Shown here: positions 1 to 7,393 of the stretch, one piece after another
How positions within the stretch are numbered: position 1 is the stretch's first letter
Layout of the letters: every line of letters begins with the position of its first letter
Source of the DNA: Marinicella litoralis
GTDB lineage: Bacteria > Pseudomonadota > Gammaproteobacteria > Xanthomonadales > Marinicellaceae
DNA: 64,000 bases
Direction: 5' to 3'
NCBI RefSeq assembly: GCF_002591915.1
Contig: NZ_NIHB01000003.1
Location: forward strand, 62,001-126,000
Notes under the pieces: model-generated
What the model saw: only the letters and a program-made list of their open reading frames with translations
Databases searched by the model: none
What the model was told of the DNA's origin: nothing
Position numbers and translations under genes: made by a program

Positions 1-157
1 TGACTGCTGCCTCCATCAATGTTTCGCCTTGTTCCAAATGACCGGCTGGTTGGTTTAATATTTTTTCACCATAAATATCTTCTTCAACCATGAGGAATTT
101 GCCATCATCTTCAATCACTGCAGCCACAGTAACTCGGGGCAACCATCCTCGACTCAT
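1..157 (-). CDS. NUDIX hydrolase, NudJ-like (N-terminal part only)
   Basis: The first 52 codons are visible; the rest lies beyond the left edge. The translation begins [15 protein letters not shown], a beta strand typical of NUDIX proteins, and reaches [16 protein letters not shown], which matches the start of the NUDIX box (GX5EX7REUXEE) with GHLEQGE as the first half. PAGH before the box is typical of NudJ-type phosphatases, which hydrolyse nucleoside and thiamin diphosphates in the cytoplasm. The ATG overlaps the stop of the antiporter gene by four bases (ATGA, 154-157), so it is probably translated with it. The metal-binding second half of the box is outside the window, so the exact subfamily is inferred. 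Confidence 0.8.
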   Translation of the reverse strand, partial: MSRGWLPRVTVAAVIEDDGKFLMVEEDIYGEKILNQPAGHLEQGETLMEAAV

Positions 158-1821
158 ACTTTTTTACCTATCCACTTCACACCTAAGTACATGCCAATCG
201 TTGCTGCAACAATGGCGATCCATGGAGACATACCAAAACTGACAGGGATGATGCCAATCATCACAGCAAAACCTCCTGAATACATGGCATAGGGGATTTG
301 TGTTCTTACATGTTCTATGTGATCACAGCCGGAGGCCATAGATGAAAGAATCGTGGTGTCCGATATCGGGGAACAATGATCTCCCCAAACTGCACCTGCC
401 AAAATTGAAGCAATGGTCAGATAAATAATGTAAAAATGCTCAGGGTCCAGTAAATTCTGAGCGTCCAATAAATTGTAAGTAACGGGAACAATCAACGGAA
501 TTATAATACCCATGGCACCCCAACTGCTACCTGTACCAAACGCCGTCAAGGCTGCGATTATAAATGTAATCAATGGAATCCAATGCACAGACAAAAAGTC
601 TTTAACCGAATCTGAAATGTATTGGCCCGTTTGTAATTGTTCGCTCACGGCTGATAAAGACCAAGCCAAGATCAGAATGACCATCGCCAGTAACATGGGC
701 TTAATGCCTCTGTACCAAGCATTGACGGTTTGTTCTAAAGTTAATATCCCTTGAATTACACTCAGTAAAGCGGCAATCAAAACACCAGCAGTGGTACCCC
801 AAACCAAGGCTTTGTAGGAGTCAACACTGTTACTGTAAATGACCTCTTTGAACGTCTGTTCTGGGTTGTTGAAATCTATGCCAGTGTAATAAATGCCACC
901 CATAACAATCAAAATCATGGAGACAATAGGAAGTATGGCATTGATGGCTCTTTGCGGTTTGCCTTCAACGGGCAAAATTTCATCTTTGTCATGTGTGATT
1001 TCAGTGGCGTTGTGAACTGTTTGTTCACGAGCTTTAAGTTCAGCATGGTACATGGGTCCAAAATCGCGACCACTGCTGGCAATTATAATGGTCAGGAACA
1101 AAGCCAATATGGGGTAAAAACTGTATGGAATGGTTTGAATGAACACCGCATACCCACCCATATCTGTATATCCTACTGATTCTAGTGCATCACCGATTAA
1201 CCCGACTTGAAAACCCACCCATGTGGTTACCAATGCAAGACAGGCTATGGGCGCGGCTGTGGAGTCTACTAAATATGCCAATTTTTCACGGCTAATTTTC
1301 ATTTTATCAGTCACCGGACGCATGGTATTGCCCACGACCAGGGTGTTGGCATAATCATCAAAAAAGACACTCATGCCCATCCCGATGGTTGCCAGTGAAG
1401 CACGTTTAACATTATTAGCCCATCTTAAAATTAAATTGACCACGCCTTGCATGCCACCATTTCGTGAAATGATGCCAACCATTCCACCAATCATTAAAGA
1501 AAAGATGATAATGGATGAATGTCCTGAGTCTGCCATTGCATTGACCGCAAATACTTGAACGGTTTGTAATGGAGCAGCGAAAAAAGACTGCACGTCCAGT
1601 CCGCCAATGATCCAAACACCAATAACCAAGCCAGTAAACAATGCAGGAATCACCTGCCTGAAAGCCAAAGCGATTGAAATGGCCAACAAGGGTGGCATCA
1701 CAGAGAGCCAGGTTCCAGCGAAGGGAACAACAATTTCTGCAGGGTCTTGCGCCATAGCTGCCGCATTGAACAGTATTAAAAACAAGGAAATAAGAGATTT
1801 ATTTAAAGTTAAATGTGGCAT
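154..1821 (-). CDS. Na+/H+ antiporter, NhaC family
   Basis: A 555-residue inner-membrane protein with about a dozen hydrophobic segments and the glycine/serine-rich loops of the NhaC family ([17 protein letters not shown] near residue 150, [13 protein letters not shown] near 435, [12 protein letters not shown] near 485). These proteins exchange cytoplasmic Na+ for H+ or a related substrate. The first 24 residues look like a cleavable signal peptide ending AMAQ, which is seen in the long NhaC-like subgroup. It lies 35 bp after murU on the same strand and overlaps the NUDIX gene by ATGA, so it belongs to the tail of the amgK-murU transcript. Some NhaC relatives carry amino acids or organic acids, so the substrate is not settled. 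Confidence 0.85.
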   Translation of the reverse strand: MPHLTLNKSLISLFLILFNAAAMAQDPAEIVVPFAGTWLSVMPPLLAISIALAFRQVIPALFTGLVIGVWIIGGLDVQSFFAAPLQTVQVFAVNAMADSGHSSIIIFSLMIGGMVGIISRNGGMQGVVNLILRWANNVKRASLATIGMGMSVFFDDYANTLVVGNTMRPVTDKMKISREKLAYLVDSTAAPIACLALVTTWVGFQVGLIGDALESVGYTDMGGYAVFIQTIPYSFYPILALFLTIIIASSGRDFGPMYHAELKAREQTVHNATEITHDKDEILPVEGKPQRAINAILPIVSMILIVMGGIYYTGIDFNNPEQTFKEVIYSNSVDSYKALVWGTTAGVLIAALLSVIQGILTLEQTVNAWYRGIKPMLLAMVILILAWSLSAVSEQLQTGQYISDSVKDFLSVHWIPLITFIIAALTAFGTGSSWGAMGIIIPLIVPVTYNLLDAQNLLDPEHFYIIYLTIASILAGAVWGDHCSPISDTTILSSMASGCDHIEHVRTQIPYAMYSGGFAVMIGIIPVSFGMSPWIAIVAATIGMYLGVKWIGKKV

Positions 1822-1856
1822 TTTTAAGTTTTAATTTATTATTTTGAAAATTGATT

Positions 1857-2528
1857 TTAGCATCCTTTGGCATTTAATTCATTAAGCCGATTTATGGTGC
1901 CAACATCACTCCATTTGCCGCCATGAAATTGTGCGGTTGCACGATTTTCTGCGATGGCTTTTTTAATCAAAGGAACCACACTGAATGCTTCTCCTGTTTT
2001 CAATCCATTAAATAATTTGGGGTGAAAAACACCAATACCTGAATAGGTATAAGTTTTTTGATTGTTTTGTTTTAACATCAGTTGATCACCTGCCAAGCTG
2101 AAATCGCCTGTTGGGTTGTGATCCGGATTTTCGACCAAAACCAGATGTACCCATTTAGCTGGTCTGAGTGGTAGCAACATTTGAAAATCAAAATCTGTAA
2201 ATACATCGGCATTAACAGCAAGAAAGGGTTTGGGGCCCAGTAAAGGCAAAGCATTGAGCATACCTCCGCCTGTTTCCAAAGCATGCGCTCCTTCATCAGA
2301 TATGGAGACCGCAATAGTTTTCGGTGAATATTTATTGGCATAATCAATGATTTGTTGTTTGAGCCAAGAAACATTAATGACGGTTTCAGTGATGCCTGCC
2401 TGTTCCAGGTGATTGAAATGGTGAGCCAGTAAAGGTTTGCCTTGTACTGCTGTTAAGGGCTTCGGTGTGTGGTCGGTCAAAGGTTTAAGCCTTTCTCCAC
2501 GGCCAGCTGCCAAGATAAACGCTTTCAT
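1857..2528 (-). CDS. murU: N-acetylmuramate alpha-1-phosphate uridylyltransferase
   Basis: A 223-residue nucleotidyltransferase with the signature LAAGRGERLKPLT near residues 7-19 followed by PKPL, and a metal-site NADVFTDF near residue 105. MurU makes UDP-MurNAc from MurNAc-1-phosphate and UTP, allowing recycled wall sugar to bypass MurA/MurB. Length and sequence fit MurU rather than the longer GlmU or RmlA. It starts inside the stop of amgK (ATGA overlap, 2525-2528); this kinase/uridylyltransferase pairing is the hallmark of the Pseudomonas-type MurNAc salvage route and supports the call strongly. The product would work in the cytoplasm together with AmgK and with AnmK encoded at 20766. Confidence 0.93.
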   Translation of the reverse strand: MKAFILAAGRGERLKPLTDHTPKPLTAVQGKPLLAHHFNHLEQAGITETVINVSWLKQQIIDYANKYSPKTIAVSISDEGAHALETGGGMLNALPLLGPKPFLAVNADVFTDFDFQMLLPLRPAKWVHLVLVENPDHNPTGDFSLAGDQLMLKQNNQKTYTYSGIGVFHPKLFNGLKTGEAFSVVPLIKKAIAENRATAQFHGGKWSDVGTINRLNELNAKGC

Positions 2529-3520
2529 GGGTTGTTGATTATTGAGGGTTGTAACTCAGCAAGTAAAACGCCAAAATCAGCCAACTCATGGTATTTATCA
2601 CAAGTGGTAATCAGGTATTTCATGGTTCTTGGAATGTCATATAAGAATTGTTTTTTTCCATCTCTGTAATAAAGCCGACAGAATATACCAATGGCTTTCA
2701 GGTGCCGTTGTGCCGCCATCAAGTCAAACCATCGAATGAATTGATCGAATGAATGGTTTATTTGGTGTTTTTGTTGGTATTGGGTCAAGTAATATTTTAC
2801 CCATTGATTAACTGATTCACTGGGCCAAGATACATAACAATCTTTCAACAATGAAGCCAAGTCATAAGTGATTGGGCCAACCACTGCATCCTGAAAATCG
2901 ATGATGCCGGGTTGGTTGTCTGTTAGCATGATGTTGCGGCTGTGGAAATCACGGTGTACCAACACTTGGGGTTGTGAAGTGGCATTGTCTATCAATAAAG
3001 CATGGGTTTGTTTGAGGACTTTTTGTTGAGATTGTGATAATTCATGGGCCAAATGTTTACCAATAAACCAATCTGTGAATAATTCCATTTCTGTCAAAAG
3101 TGATTTTGCGTCATACAATGGCAAGGTGCCTTTGTCATCGACTGCTTGGAGGGCAATTAATTCATTGATGGCTTTGCGGTACAGTTCATCGGCAGTGTTT
3201 TCGGCCAATTCATCAAGCAACAAAGTGGAACCAAAATCACTGAGTAACATAAAACCTTTGTCAGGATTAAATGCAAAAATTTCAGGTACATTGATTTGCT
3301 GACTAAACAGCAGTTTTTGAACATGAATAAAGGGTGCGCAGTCTTCATGTTCTGGAGGTGCATCCATCACAATGAAACTTTTGTGGCTGTTTTCACTTTT
3401 TACTTTAAGGCGAAAATAACTTCTGAAACTGGCATCTTCTGAAGCTGGATTTAGGGTGAATTGCTTGGTTTCAATGATTTCAATCAACCATTGAATCAAT
3501 TCGTCATTGCGACTGCTCAT
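2525..3520 (-). CDS. amgK: N-acetylmuramate/N-acetylglucosamine kinase
   Basis: A 331-residue aminoglycoside-phosphotransferase-fold kinase. The catalytic loop HRDFHSRN is at residues 189-196 (D191 catalytic, N196 metal ligand) and the metal-binding IDFQDA at 207-212 (D208). AmgK phosphorylates the anomeric position of MurNAc and GlcNAc, feeding MurU. It was assigned from the fold motifs plus its overlap with murU; a generic APH-family kinase is the alternative but the pairing makes this unlikely. The small exported-protein gene ends 23 bp upstream on the same strand, so both share the promoter near 3880. Confidence 0.92.
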   Translation of the reverse strand: MSSRNDELIQWLIEIIETKQFTLNPASEDASFRSYFRLKVKSENSHKSFIVMDAPPEHEDCAPFIHVQKLLFSQQINVPEIFAFNPDKGFMLLSDFGSTLLLDELAENTADELYRKAINELIALQAVDDKGTLPLYDAKSLLTEMELFTDWFIGKHLAHELSQSQQKVLKQTHALLIDNATSQPQVLVHRDFHSRNIMLTDNQPGIIDFQDAVVGPITYDLASLLKDCYVSWPSESVNQWVKYYLTQYQQKHQINHSFDQFIRWFDLMAAQRHLKAIGIFCRLYYRDGKKQFLYDIPRTMKYLITTCDKYHELADFGVLLAELQPSIINNP

Positions 3521-3543
3521 TGATTTCTAGATTTGCTTTGGAA

Positions 3544-3846
3544 TTAGTTTGGACCAATTTCAGTTGGCTTGGATTTTTTAAGTACTGAAGTGATGACATG
3601 TTGGTGCTCAAAATAAACCAAGAAACCATCATACTCCCAGCGGGTAATGGGTGGATCGCCAACAGGGGCAGATTCGCTGATTGGATCACCAAACTGACTC
3701 CGGACTTGATTCATGGTTGATGACTTTTGTGGAACATCCTTACTTTGTTTTGCTTCGACCCGTTCGATCAATAAAACATCGGCATGTATAGATAAAGGGA
3801 TGATGAATAAAATAGCAGCAAATATGAGGGTTTTCATAAGATTCAA
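3544..3846 (-). CDS. Small exported protein of unknown function
   Basis: A 100-residue protein that I do not recognise as a named family. Residues 1-22 form a signal peptide (hydrophobic LIFAAILFIIPLSI, then HADV), so the mature part is periplasmic or outer-membrane associated; there is no lipobox. The mature region has the pattern VRSQFGDP, then PPITRWEYDGFLVYFE, then HVITSV. That order (short helix, GxP turn, aromatic strand pair) resembles the BamE/SmpA-like fold; this is an inference from pattern only. It is the first gene of the amgK-murU transcript, so a role in envelope upkeep is plausible. Confidence 0.75.
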   Translation of the reverse strand: MNLMKTLIFAAILFIIPLSIHADVLLIERVEAKQSKDVPQKSSTMNQVRSQFGDPISESAPVGDPPITRWEYDGFLVYFEHQHVITSVLKKSKPTEIGPN

Positions 3847-3864
3847 AGCATTGGTAAAGGGTAT

Positions 3865-3894
3865 ATTCTATCAATTATTGCCATTGGATGTCAC
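3865..3894 (-). promoter_or_regulatory. Promoter of the amgK-murU operon
   Basis: On the minus strand a -35 GTGACA (3889-3894) and a -10 TAGAAT (3865-3870) are separated by 18 bp, five and four-to-five matches to consensus. Transcription would start near 3858, about a dozen bases before the ATG at 3846. An inverted repeat overlaps the -35. Confidence 0.5.
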
Positions 3895-3909
3895 TGTTGT
3901 ATACAGTGA
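3891..3909. promoter_or_regulatory. Inverted repeat, candidate operator
   Basis: TCACTGT-TGTAT-ACAGTGA is a perfect 7-5-7 inverted repeat. It covers the proposed -35 of the minus-strand operon, a position where a bound repressor would block polymerase. The spacing does not fit LexA (CTGT-N8-ACAG). The protein that would bind is unknown. Confidence 0.4.
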
Positions 3910-3939
3910 TAATGAGAACCCCGTTACAAAAGCATGTGA

Positions 3940-3971
3940 TTGCTGGCTTGTATTAAAGGGTTGCTGGCTTG
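3940..3971. repeat. Direct repeat TTGCTGGCTTG, 21-bp period
   Basis: The 11-mer TTGCTGGCTTG occurs at 3940-3950 and again at 3961-3971, exactly two helical turns apart, in the 296-bp divergent region between the small exported-protein gene and plsC. It may be a tandem binding site; it may also be chance. The rest of this interval holds the promoters and the inverted repeat listed separately. Confidence 0.35.
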
Positions 3972-4130
3972 GTTGGGAAGTCTATTGGCCTGTGCTTTAA
4001 CCATCTAAATCCAATCATTTATTTAATATAGAAAACTGTTTGTATTGATAAACATGTTTATTTAAAGGATTGAAGGTGAAGAAAAAAGGACAGTTTAAGT
4101 TTATTGGTTTCATGATGGACTGACAATCGT

Positions 4131-4136
4131 TATAAT
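4131..4136 (+). promoter_or_regulatory. -10 element (TATAAT) of plsC
   Basis: A perfect TATAAT ends 6 bp before the plsC ATG at 4143. Transcription starting 6-7 bp after the -10 would begin at or beside the A of ATG, giving a leaderless mRNA. No Shine-Dalgarno sequence precedes the start. No good -35 is visible (TTTCAT at 17 bp). Confidence 0.45.
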
Positions 4137-4142
4137 CCAACA

Positions 4143-4868
4143 ATGAAGCAACTGTGGCTCTACATATTTCAAATCTATGTTTGGTTATTTATTTACCCTT
4201 TTTCATGGACATTAACTGTTTTGGTGGCAATCACCATCAGCGTTTTATCAATCATGGGCGCGGCTCAATTTGCGGGAAGGTATGTGGCCAGACCTTGGGG
4301 AAAAATTATTTTATGGATCACTCCGGTGAAACTCATAAAAAAAGGGACTGAAAACATCGCAGCACAACAATCTTATGTGGTGGTGGCTAACCACCAAAGC
4401 ACCTATGATATTTTAGTTATTTATGGCTATTTACCTTTGGATTTCAAATGGGTGATGAAGATTGAACTCAGAAAAGTGCCATTTTTAGGGTTTGCATGTG
4501 AAAAAATGGGTCATATATATGTCGACCGCAGAAACCGCCAAGCATCTATACAAGCCATGGAAGCGGCCAAAGAAAAATTGATTGATGGTACCTCAGTGGT
4601 GTTTTTTCCTGAAGGGACGCGAAGCTCTGGCTCAAATATACTGCCGTTCAAGAAAGGGGCTTTCAGAATGGCAAAAGACCTGCAGTTACCCATTTTACCA
4701 GTGACTATACAGGGTGCTGACCAGGTTTTGGCCAGCGATGGTTTTTTTATTACGCCTGGTCAAATCAGATTAACTTTCCATCAACCCATTACAGTCAAGG
4801 AAATCAACACATCATCCACCAATGAAATCATTGATAGGGCGGAATGTGTCATCGCTTCGGCACTTTAA
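4143..4868 (+). CDS. plsC: 1-acyl-sn-glycerol-3-phosphate acyltransferase
   Basis: A 241-residue membrane-associated enzyme that adds the second acyl chain to lysophosphatidic acid, giving phosphatidic acid for phospholipid synthesis. Motif I NHQSTYD places the catalytic HX4D at H84-D89; motif III FFPEGTR is at 154-160; the substrate-binding YVDRRNR is at 126-132; and the late LPILPVTIQGA is the family's motif IV. Two hydrophobic segments lie in the first 45 residues. Length matches the family. It stands alone between a divergent operon and lapA, whose start is 71 bp downstream. Confidence 0.93.
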   Translation: MKQLWLYIFQIYVWLFIYPFSWTLTVLVAITISVLSIMGAAQFAGRYVARPWGKIILWITPVKLIKKGTENIAAQQSYVVVANHQSTYDILVIYGYLPLDFKWVMKIELRKVPFLGFACEKMGHIYVDRRNRQASIQAMEAAKEKLIDGTSVVFFPEGTRSSGSNILPFKKGAFRMAKDLQLPILPVTIQGADQVLASDGFFITPGQIRLTFHQPITVKEINTSSTNEIIDRAECVIASAL

Positions 4869-4925
4869 TGGATTTGATTAAAAAATCTATTTATGAGTTG
4901 TTTGTGTTCTAGACATGACTCAACT

Positions 4926-4931
4926 TATAAT
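4926..4931 (+). promoter_or_regulatory. -10 element (TATAAT) of lapA-lapB
   Basis: TATAAT ends 8 bp before the lapA ATG at 4940; there is no Shine-Dalgarno sequence, so the transcript is probably leaderless or nearly so. The best -35 (TTGTGT, 4902-4907, 18 bp away) is weak. Confidence 0.4.
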
Positions 4932-4939
4932 ATTCAACC

Positions 4940-5278
4940 ATGACTACTCTTAAAAAAATAATAACTTTGATTTTTGTCTTACTGCTATTGCTTGTTGCAA
5001 TCGCTGTAAGCAGTTTGAATGCCGAAGCGGTGTCTTTGAACTTACACTGGTACCAATTGAATTGGCCATTGGGGTTTACCCTTTTACTGTTCTCTAGTCT
5101 GGGAGTAGTATTTGGACTGGTAATGGGGTGGTTGTTTTGGACGTGGCCAGCCAATAAACAAAAAATTTATTGGAAAAGGGCTTATTTTAAACTCAAACAA
5201 GAACATGACCAGTTAACTGAGAAAGAACAAAAACAAATCACCCAGACATCCACCGAAGGACAGGTCAAAATTCCATGA
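4940..5278 (+). CDS. lapA: Lipopolysaccharide assembly protein A (DUF1049)
   Basis: A 112-residue inner-membrane protein with two transmembrane segments (about residues 7-27 and 43-68) and a charged, coiled-coil-like C-terminus rich in Lys and Glu, the standard LapA/YciS layout. In Escherichia coli LapA and LapB act together to control LpxC turnover and coordinate LPS synthesis with export. The stop overlaps the lapB start by four bases (5275-5278), and the pairing confirms the identity of this otherwise short, poorly conserved protein. Confidence 0.9.
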   Translation: MTTLKKIITLIFVLLLLLVAIAVSSLNAEAVSLNLHWYQLNWPLGFTLLLFSSLGVVFGLVMGWLFWTWPANKQKIYWKRAYFKLKQEHDQLTEKEQKQITQTSTEGQVKIP

Positions 5279-6450
5279 ACAATCCATTTTTGTGGACGTC
5301 TGTGGCTTTGCTGGCAGGTGTGTTGATGGGCTTGTATCTTGCCTATATGCTCAGAAGGACCAACACCAAAAGAACCTTCGAACAATTGAATCATCGGTAT
5401 TTCAAAGGGTTGAATTACCTGCTTAATGACGAATCAGACAAAGCCATTGATGTTTTTATTCAATTGGCTGAAACTTCTCACGAAACCTTTGAGCCCCAAT
5501 TGGCCTTAGGCAATCTATACCGACGCAAAGGTGAAGTTGATCGAGCCATCAAATTACACCAAGCATTGATCGCTCAGGCTGAATTGCCTGAGCGATATAG
5601 AACACGCGCTTTACTGGCAATAGGTAAGGATTACATGAGTGCAGGTCTTTTGGATCGTGCAGAAGTTTTGTTTTCCGAATTGGTGGAAATTGAAGCACAC
5701 ACACCTGAAGCCTTACAGTCATTGGTTGAAATTTACCAACAAGAGCAAGATTGGTTGCAAGCCATTAAATCCGCCACTCGATTTCAAAGTGCGACCCAAC
5801 GCAATATGCAGGTACCCATTGCTCATTTTTATTGTGAGTTGGCGGAATTGGCGGTAGCACAAAATGACCAAATACAAGCCGAAAAATACCTGGCTTCAGC
5901 CTTAAGAATAGATAAGGATTCGGTCAGGGCGCATTTAATATGTGCCAATATACAGCAGTCCCAAAAACAATGGCAAGCAGCCATTGATGAATACCAACAG
6001 GCCATCAAAGCTGACTCTGCCTACATTCCGATTTTTATTGCTGATATGGCAGACTGTTATTTGTCTTTAAAACAAGGTGATTTGTTAGAGCAAAAGCTGC
6101 TGGAGTTAATGGATAACTACAACGGTGTTTCACCGGTTTTGACACTCTCTGAGTATTATGCAGAGGTCAAAGGCGTTGATTATGCTTCCAACTTTTTGAG
6201 TGAACAATTGAAGAAAAGGGCTTCATTCAAAGGTTTAAATGCGATCCTTGGTTTGAATGAAAAAGAATCAGGTGACAATGATTTCGTCTATATTGATGTG
6301 TTGAAGGAGTTGATCACCAAACTATTAAAAGGTAAGCCCAAATTACGCTGTAGAAAATGTGGTTTTGGTGCCAAATCATTGCATTGGCAATGCCCCAGTT
6401 GCAAGCATTGGGGCGTGGTCAAACCCATCCATGGACTTGAGTCTGAATAA
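5275..6450 (+). CDS. lapB: Lipopolysaccharide assembly protein B, TPR and rubredoxin-like domains
   Basis: A 391-residue protein with an N-terminal membrane anchor (residues 1-22), a run of TPR helices (about 35-330) and a C-terminal zinc ribbon with C359, C362, C373 and C376 (CRKC and CPSC). LapB (YciM) binds the FtsH/LpxC system and sets LPS levels; the metal ribbon is needed for function in E. coli. Length and domain order match E. coli LapB (389 residues). It overlaps lapA upstream by four bases and the glycosyltransferase downstream by 20 bases, so LPS control is translationally linked here to glycan synthesis. Confidence 0.95.
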   Translation: MNNPFLWTSVALLAGVLMGLYLAYMLRRTNTKRTFEQLNHRYFKGLNYLLNDESDKAIDVFIQLAETSHETFEPQLALGNLYRRKGEVDRAIKLHQALIAQAELPERYRTRALLAIGKDYMSAGLLDRAEVLFSELVEIEAHTPEALQSLVEIYQQEQDWLQAIKSATRFQSATQRNMQVPIAHFYCELAELAVAQNDQIQAEKYLASALRIDKDSVRAHLICANIQQSQKQWQAAIDEYQQAIKADSAYIPIFIADMADCYLSLKQGDLLEQKLLELMDNYNGVSPVLTLSEYYAEVKGVDYASNFLSEQLKKRASFKGLNAILGLNEKESGDNDFVYIDVLKELITKLLKGKPKLRCRKCGFGAKSLHWQCPSCKHWGVVKPIHGLESE

Positions 6451-7384
6451 CCTTTGGGCCGTTTTGGCCATCAATGCTTTTTCTGTGGCCATGTTATTGA
6501 CCTGGTACTCATATGGCTATCGTTCTGTGATTACTGACCATGCCAATAACAGAAGTTTACACCAGGGTAAAGCGGTAACAGGTGGTGGCGTTTTGATGTT
6601 TTTACCACTGTGTGTTTCCTTGTGGTGGATTAACCCAAGCTATTGGCCTGCTTATATATTGTTGGCCATTTCATTGTTGGGCCTGGCAGATGACAAATTT
6701 GATTTGTCGTTTAAATTAAGGTTATTGATCCAAACAGTGTTAATTGTCGTTTGCTTGATTTATTTTGAATTTGCTCTTGGTCTGTTATTTGTATTTTTGA
6801 CTTTTGCTTGTCTTTGGTGGGTGAATTTATTTAATTTTATGGATGGTGCCAACGGAATGGCCGGACTGCATTCATTGGTGGTCGCTGTTTTTTATGGTTA
6901 CATTTTCCAAGAAAGTGACATGGCTTTTGTATCCTTGAGTTTGTTAGCCACAGTCATTATTGTTTATTTGGTATTCAATCTTTACTTAAAAAGACTTTTT
7001 ATGGGTGATTCTGGTAGCTTGCCCATGGCGATGTTATTGGCTATTTTTGCTTTTGATGCCCTTCAAAGTGGGCTGTTGTCATACTATCAAGTGGCACTTG
7101 TTCATGGTGCTTTTATTACTGATACGACACTGACTTTATGGGTTCGATTGAAAAAAGGGGAGAACATCACACAAGCCCATGCGACGCATTTATACCAAAG
7201 GTTGGTGAAAAGTCAGTCTGCTCATTCAACAGTTTCAGCGTTCTATGCCATAGTGACTGCTTTGCTGTGTTTGCTTGCCATTGCTATGGACGACAGCAGT
7301 CGAATGATACAAATATCAACCTTGATTATTTCTTATGCATTATTAGTGCTTATTTTTATGAAATATTTTCGTATAGGACGTTAA
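6431..7384 (+). CDS. Undecaprenyl-phosphate glycosyl-1-phosphate transferase, WbpL/WecA type
   Basis: About 317 residues with some ten membrane segments. Family-4 transferase motifs are visible: ADDKFDLS (paired aspartates), LFNFMDGANGMAG, FMGDSGSLPMAM and HATHLYQRL. Such enzymes move a sugar phosphate (GlcNAc, FucNAc or QuiNAc) from UDP-sugar to undecaprenyl phosphate, starting O-antigen or capsule units. I chose the ATG at 6431 because the sequence MDLSLNNLW begins the first membrane helix; a longer reading from 6359 only translates the out-of-frame zinc ribbon of lapB. The adjacent WbpM-type dehydratase suggests the substrate is a deoxy-aminosugar, as for WbpL. Confidence 0.87.
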   Translation: MDLSLNNLWAVLAINAFSVAMLLTWYSYGYRSVITDHANNRSLHQGKAVTGGGVLMFLPLCVSLWWINPSYWPAYILLAISLLGLADDKFDLSFKLRLLIQTVLIVVCLIYFEFALGLLFVFLTFACLWWVNLFNFMDGANGMAGLHSLVVAVFYGYIFQESDMAFVSLSLLATVIIVYLVFNLYLKRLFMGDSGSLPMAMLLAIFAFDALQSGLLSYYQVALVHGAFITDTTLTLWVRLKKGENITQAHATHLYQRLVKSQSAHSTVSAFYAIVTALLCLLAIAMDDSSRMIQISTLIISYALLVLIFMKYFRIGR

Positions 7385-7387
7385 AAT
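7382..7387 (+). promoter_or_regulatory. Possible -10 (TAAAAT) of the dehydratase gene
   Basis: TAAAAT overlaps the stop of the upstream gene and ends 6 bp before the ATG at 7394, the same close spacing seen at plsC and lapA. It could give an internal leaderless transcript. No clear -35 was found. Confidence 0.25.
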
Positions 7388-7393
7388 ACACCC

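Noticed and set aside
3889-3909. LexA box
   Set aside because: The arms CTGT and ACAG are separated by five bases, not the eight needed for the gammaproteobacterial LexA site.
3907-3919. Fur-box-like GATAATGAGAA
   Set aside because: Only one half-site matches the Fur consensus; similar strings occur at 17170-17180 and inside a coding region near 42978, so it looks like chance in AT-rich DNA.
3713-4000. A 95-codon plus-strand reading frame
   Set aside because: It runs antisense over the start of the small exported protein gene and its promoter, with no ribosome-binding site and no recognisable protein features.
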